Under the pieces are notes generated by a model. The model did not search any database. It was not told where the DNA came from and was given only the letters and a program-made list of their open reading frames with translations. The position numbers were made by a program, and so were the translations under genes. From CAYRFQ01 sp964423615 (GTDB lineage: Bacteria; Planctomycetota; Planctomycetia; Gemmatales; Gemmataceae), in the NCBI GenBank assembly GCA_964423615.1, contig CAYRFQ010000127.1, positions 1 to 19,080 of the forward strand: a DNA stretch of 19,080 nucleotides, read 5' to 3'. Numbering within the stretch: the first letter of the stretch is position 1; each line of letters begins with the position of its first letter. Shown here in pieces: positions 16,483-19,080 of the stretch.

Positions 16483-17169
16483 TTATTTCTTTTCTTCCTT
16501 CTTCTCTTCGTCGCCTTCGGAAGAATCACCTTCGGCAGAAGTTTCCTTTTCGTCTTCTTCGCCCTCTTCCCCTTCATCTACTTCTTCGTCGTCCTCTTCA
16601 TCGTCTACTCCGTCATCTTCGTCCGAAGCTTCTTCGGTGGCTTCTTCCTCTTGCTCCAACTCTTCCTGCTCCAATTCTTCTTCCTCTTCTTCCTCTTCCT
16701 CTTCGACTTGAGGTGCCGGGGCGACCGCTTCTTGTGCTGCGCGGGCTCGGACTTTTTCTTCACCTTCTTGGAGGAGTTCTATGTAGCATGTTTCGCCGGC
16801 ATCACCGAGACGCCGGTAGGTGCGTTTGAGGATACGGGTGTAACCACCCGGCCGTTCGGCGAATCTAGGCCCGATATCATCGAAGAGCTTTTGGACGATC
16901 GTCTGTTGGTCCGCGAGAGTGTCTCCCTCAGGATTGATGGCCACATGGGCCACCGGCCCAAGTCGTGAAATCAACAAGCGGCGGTGATGGAGCGTTCCCT
17001 TCTTGGCCAGTGTGATGAGTTTTTCGATGAACGGGCGCAAGGCCTTGGCCTTGGGGACCGTCGTCGAAATTCGTTCGTGCTGGACCAACGCCATGGACAA
17101 GTTTCGCAAAAGGGCCAAACGATGGGCGGGCGAACGGTTGAGTTTCTTGTGGGCTTTTAAGTGTCGCAT
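16483..17169 (-). CDS. rplQ: 50S ribosomal protein L17 with long acidic C-terminal tail
   Basis: Residues 1-135 are a normal L17: MRHLKAHKKLNRSPAHRLAL at the start, LRNLSMALVQHERISTTVPK, then KAKALRPFIEKLITLAKKG, and the closing RILKRTYRRLGDAGETCYIEL. L17 binds 23S rRNA near the peptide exit tunnel. Bacterial L17 is usually about 115-130 residues; here 228. After a short Ala/Pro linker the last 73 residues (156-228) contain 48 Glu/Asp, including long Glu runs, and end in a Lys/Glu patch. The tail is encoded by GAA/GAG/GAC/GAT codons in frame with no break, so it is not obviously a frameshift artefact. The gene follows rpoA in the classical alpha-operon order but is separated from it by two small alpha-CTD genes. 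Confidence 0.95.
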   Translation of the reverse strand: MRHLKAHKKLNRSPAHRLALLRNLSMALVQHERISTTVPKAKALRPFIEKLITLAKKGTLHHRRLLISRLGPVAHVAINPEGDTLADQQTIVQKLFDDIGPRFAERPGGYTRILKRTYRRLGDAGETCYIELLQEGEEKVRARAAQEAVAPAPQVEEEEEEEEEELEQEELEQEEEATEEASDEDDGVDDEEDDEEVDEGEEGEEDEKETSAEGDSSEGDEEKKEEKK

Positions 17170-17245
17170 GGTTGCTTACCCAGGTGAGTGTTGTAATCGG
17201 GATGCCCCACCCACCCTCAAAACAGCGGTAGGGTTTCTCCACTGA

Positions 17246-17488
17246 CTAAAGTTGTTCTGGTAAAGTCATTCCGAGCTGGAGGCCTCGTTCCTCAAGCTTG
17301 CTCTGGACTTCGTGGAGAGTCGTCTCTCCGAAGTTGGGAATTTCTAATAATTCATCTTCGGTTCGAAGGACCAAGTCCCGAACGGTCGTAATTCCGACCG
17401 ACTCCAGACAATTCGTCGCTCGAATAGAAAGCTCCATCACAGGCAATGATTCGACCATAAACCGGAGCCGTTCGCTATCCGAAAGCAT
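17246..17488 (-). CDS. Free-standing RNA polymerase alpha C-terminal domain protein
   Basis: This 80-residue protein is almost entirely an alpha-CTD. Aligned by eye to RpoA of this window, about 51 of 66 residues are identical, including ELSIRATNCLES (19-30), GITTVRDLVLR (32-42) and NFGETTL (52-58). The arginine equivalent to E. coli Arg265, the key UP-element contact, is retained (Arg23), as is the helix-hairpin-helix glycine. It lacks the N-terminal assembly domain, so it cannot replace alpha in the core enzyme. The ATG at 17488 was chosen because GAAGG lies five bases upstream; a longer frame to 17638 merely overlaps the diverged copy upstream in another frame. The stop is 76 bases before rplQ, so it is presumably expressed with the alpha operon. 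It could bind promoter DNA or sequester activators or sigma that target the alpha-CTD; this is inference. Confidence 0.8.
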   Translation of the reverse strand: MLSDSERLRFMVESLPVMELSIRATNCLESVGITTVRDLVLRTEDELLEIPNFGETTLHEVQSKLEERGLQLGMTLPEQL

Positions 17489-17507
17489 TCGTGCCTTCTT
17501 TGATTTT

Positions 17508-17699
17508 CTATCCAAAGGTATGGTCAGCTTCCACCAACCATGGAACGCAATCTCGTCTTTTCCCAAAAATGAGAGACTTGGCAACGTCATTCGCCAATCC
17601 TGTCCACTGCACCAGAACTTCGACGGTATTGACTCCAACCGACTCGAGACAGCTGGCCGCCCGGAAGGATAGTTCCAAATCGTCCAAGTCCAGGTTCAA
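17508..17699 (-). CDS. Second, strongly diverged alpha-CTD-like small gene
   Basis: A 63-residue frame begins LNLDLDDLELSFRAASCLES and continues GVNTVEVLVQ. About 18 of the first 31 residues match the RpoA alpha-CTD, including the Arg265 equivalent. The second half has diverged heavily, but FG of the helix-hairpin-helix (IFGKRR) and a terminal FG remain at about the expected spacing, so the domain may still be complete. The start is a TTG with GAGG seven bases before it. No ATG is available in the conserved part, so expression is uncertain. The frame is the same as that of rpoA, and the stretch between (17724-17849) is stop-free in that frame. It could be a decaying duplicate. The stop lies 19 bases before the ATG of the better preserved copy. 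Confidence 0.55.
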   Translation of the reverse strand: MNLDLDDLELSFRAASCLESVGVNTVEVLVQWTGLANDVAKSLIFGKRRDCVPWLVEADHTFG

Positions 17700-17792
17700 A
17701 CCACTTCCTCGCTTGAGAAGTTACACCTTCTCTGGCCGGAGCGGCTTTGGCAACTCGGCGGCTTGCTTGACCATCTCACACCCGTTGACTAC

Positions 17793-17812
17793 GGCTGGCG
17801 GAACCACCAGCC
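17793..17812 (-). other. Hairpin in the rpoA downstream spacer
   Basis: GGCTGG and CCAGCC form a 6-bp GC-rich stem with an 8-base loop, about 40 bases after the rpoA stop. No U-tract follows. It could be a processing or partial attenuation site that lowers expression of the small genes downstream, or simply chance. Confidence 0.3.
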
Positions 17813-17849
17813 ACTCGACAGACAACACCGAACCTCGGCCAACGGGACT

Positions 17850-18854
17850 TTATCGCCGAATCGAAGAACTTGGCAATTTCATCCCTAGGTTCAAGTTTCG
17901 CTCTTCGAGCTTGCTCCGGACTTCGCGGAGGGTCGTCTCGCCAAAGTTCCGAACTTCAAGCAATTCGTCTTCGGCACGCAGGACCAGGTCCCGAACGGTC
18001 GTGATTCCCTCGGATTCAAGACAGTTGGTAGCCCGGACCGATAATTCCAACTCGGCCAAGCTCATGTTGAGCTTACGTTCCAGTTCGAGGTCTTCTTGGG
18101 AAGGAGCATCGACCGGCCCGGCTTTCTCTTCCAGAGCAATCTCTGGTCCGGGTTCGGAGTACTGAATGAATGGGTTCAAGTGTTTCCGCAAGATTTTCGA
18201 TGACTCGACGAGGGCCATTTGCGGAGTCACTGTTCCGTTCGTCCAGATTTCCATCGTGAGTCGGTCGTAGTTCGTCTTCTGGAGAACACGGGTCTCTTCG
18301 ACCGCGTACTTGACACGGACGACAGGAGAAAAACTCGAGTCAACTGGAATCACTCCGACTTCACGTTCTTTCCCGGCATTTTCGTCCGCCGTCCGATAAC
18401 CACGACCATTTTCGACAGTCATCTCGACGGCGAACTGAACGTCGGAAGTCAGCGTCGCGATGATGTGTTCGGGGTTAATGATCTGAACGTGTTCGTCAGT
18501 GATGATCTGAGCCGCCGTCACGACGCCTCGCGATTGCTGTTCAATCCGAATCGTTCGGGGTTCGTCGCTGGAATTCTTGACGACCAAACTTTTAATGTTG
18601 AGGATGATGTCGGTCACGTCCTCAACCACCCCAGGGATGGTGGTGATTTCGTGTTGGACGCCCTGGATTTTGACCCGTGTGACGGCACTCCCTTCGAGGC
18701 TCGAAATCAAGACCCGTCGGAGGCTGTTACCGATCGTCATGCCGAAGCCACGTTCGAACGGTTCGGCGGAGAATCGTCCGTACGTATCGGACAAGGTTTC
18801 GCGATCCGCGACAAGTCGATAAGGCAGTTCCAGACCACGCCACTTGATCCGCAT
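17850..18854 (-). CDS. rpoA: DNA-directed RNA polymerase alpha subunit
   Basis: This 334-residue protein is close to the E. coli length (329). The N-terminal assembly domain (about 1-235) contains FERGFGMTIGNSLRRVLISS (33-52) and the conserved LTMEIWTNGTVTPQMAL (199-215). A charged linker (236-263) leads to the C-terminal domain (264-327) with ELSVRATNCLES, where Arg274 corresponds to E. coli Arg265, and NFGETTL. The protein dimerises and nucleates core assembly, and its C-terminal domain binds UP elements and activators. GGAGG lies nine bases before the ATG. It follows rpsD after 166 bases, as in the usual bacterial alpha operon. Downstream there are two extra alpha-CTD frames before rplQ, which is unusual. 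Confidence 0.97.
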   Translation of the reverse strand: MRIKWRGLELPYRLVADRETLSDTYGRFSAEPFERGFGMTIGNSLRRVLISSLEGSAVTRVKIQGVQHEITTIPGVVEDVTDIILNIKSLVVKNSSDEPRTIRIEQQSRGVVTAAQIITDEHVQIINPEHIIATLTSDVQFAVEMTVENGRGYRTADENAGKEREVGVIPVDSSFSPVVRVKYAVEETRVLQKTNYDRLTMEIWTNGTVTPQMALVESSKILRKHLNPFIQYSEPGPEIALEEKAGPVDAPSQEDLELERKLNMSLAELELSVRATNCLESEGITTVRDLVLRAEDELLEVRNFGETTLREVRSKLEERNLNLGMKLPSSSIRR

Positions 18855-18928
18855 AAATGAATTCCTCCAGTGGCCGCAAAGAGCTTTGCAAGCCAGGTTT
18901 CGTGAGACATGTCGGTATTATTTCTGTG

Positions 18929-18967
18929 ACCCTGGTTCAGCGGCAACAAACCACCATGTACCAGGGT
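18929..18967 (-). promoter_or_regulatory. Long-armed inverted repeat in the rpsD-rpoA spacer
   Basis: ACCCTGGT (18929-18936) and ACCAGGGT (18960-18967) form a perfect 8-bp stem around a 23-base loop in the 166-base gap between rpsD and rpoA. It lies about 75 bases before the rpoA start. No U-tract follows, so it is more likely an RNA processing, stability or translational control element than a terminator. Control by S4, known for alpha operons in other bacteria, is possible but unsupported here. Confidence 0.45.
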
Positions 18968-19020
18968 TCGAAACGCAACCAACACAAACAGTTGTCGTTT
19001 AGAGAATCAAGGGAAGCCAA

Positions 19021-19080
19021 TCAGCGGGAGCAGAATTCGATGATGAGCTGTTCTTGCAGTTCTTTATCTCGGTTCAAACG
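19021..19080 (-). CDS. rpsD: 30S ribosomal protein S4, C-terminal end only
   Basis: The last 19 codons of a minus-strand gene are visible at the window edge, reading RLNRDKELQEQLIIEFCSR and then TGA. The EQLIxEFxSR ending is the conserved C-terminus of S4, and its position just upstream of rpoA is where rpsD lies in most bacteria. S4 initiates assembly of the 30S subunit. The start lies outside the window. Confidence 0.9.
   Translation of the reverse strand, partial: RLNRDKELQEQLIIEFCSR

Noticed and set aside
16401..16829. Plus-strand Leu/Arg/Pro-rich and Ser-rich frames
   Set aside because: These are complements of the acidic Glu/Asp repeat codons of rplQ.
17489..17638. N-terminal extension of the conserved alpha-CTD gene
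   Set aside because: These 50 codons overlap the diverged alpha-CTD in another frame and have no alpha-CTD or linker similarity; the ATG at 17488 has its own Shine-Dalgarno.
18219..18860. A 213-codon plus-strand frame
   Set aside because: It is the antisense shadow of rpoA.

Overview
The window looks like a chromosomal segment of a planctomycete (class Planctomycetia). The evidence is a prepilin-type DUF1559 protein ending in the planctomycete H-X9-DG signature and coupled to a small lipoprotein, several secreted families typical of that phylum, and an archaeal-type formylmethanofuran dehydrogenase subunit A (fhcA). In bacteria, fhcA is restricted to H4MPT-using lineages such as planctomycetes and methylotrophs. 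Base composition looks mid-range by eye and somewhat AT-richer in the first 1.5 kb. I recognise no rRNA, tRNA, CRISPR array or insertion sequence.

Layout. 1-1494: no gene I can support. 1495-2948 (minus): DUF1559 pseudopilin-like gene translationally coupled to a lipoprotein, with a good promoter and SD. 3484-7758 (minus): an exported oligopeptidase B-type S9 peptidase followed after 31 bases by a secreted FAD-dependent oxidoreductase with a golvesin/xanthan-lyase-type C-terminal domain, closed by a clear intrinsic terminator. 7967-10151 (plus): three overlapping genes, an ECF sigma factor, a single-pass membrane protein and a secreted helical protein. 10437-13208 (plus): a large superfamily I helicase fused to a restriction-endonuclease-like domain. 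13563-15215 (minus): solitary fhcA. 15523-16404 (plus): secreted thioredoxin-fold-like protein. 16483-19080 (minus): end of the ribosomal/alpha operon, in transcription order rpsD (partial), rpoA, two small alpha-CTD genes, rplQ.

The most unusual part is the alpha operon. Between rpoA and rplQ lie two free-standing copies of the RNA polymerase alpha C-terminal domain. One is closely related to the RpoA domain (about 51 of 66 residues identical by eye) and one is strongly diverged. The adjacent L17 carries a tail of about 75 residues, two thirds acidic. The other candidate for new biology is the helicase-nuclease, whose architecture recalls single-gene phage-defence helicases. The sigma-factor operon probably encodes a regulator, its membrane partner and a secreted effector. 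fhcA implies tetrahydromethanopterin-linked C1 metabolism, but its partner subunits are not in view.
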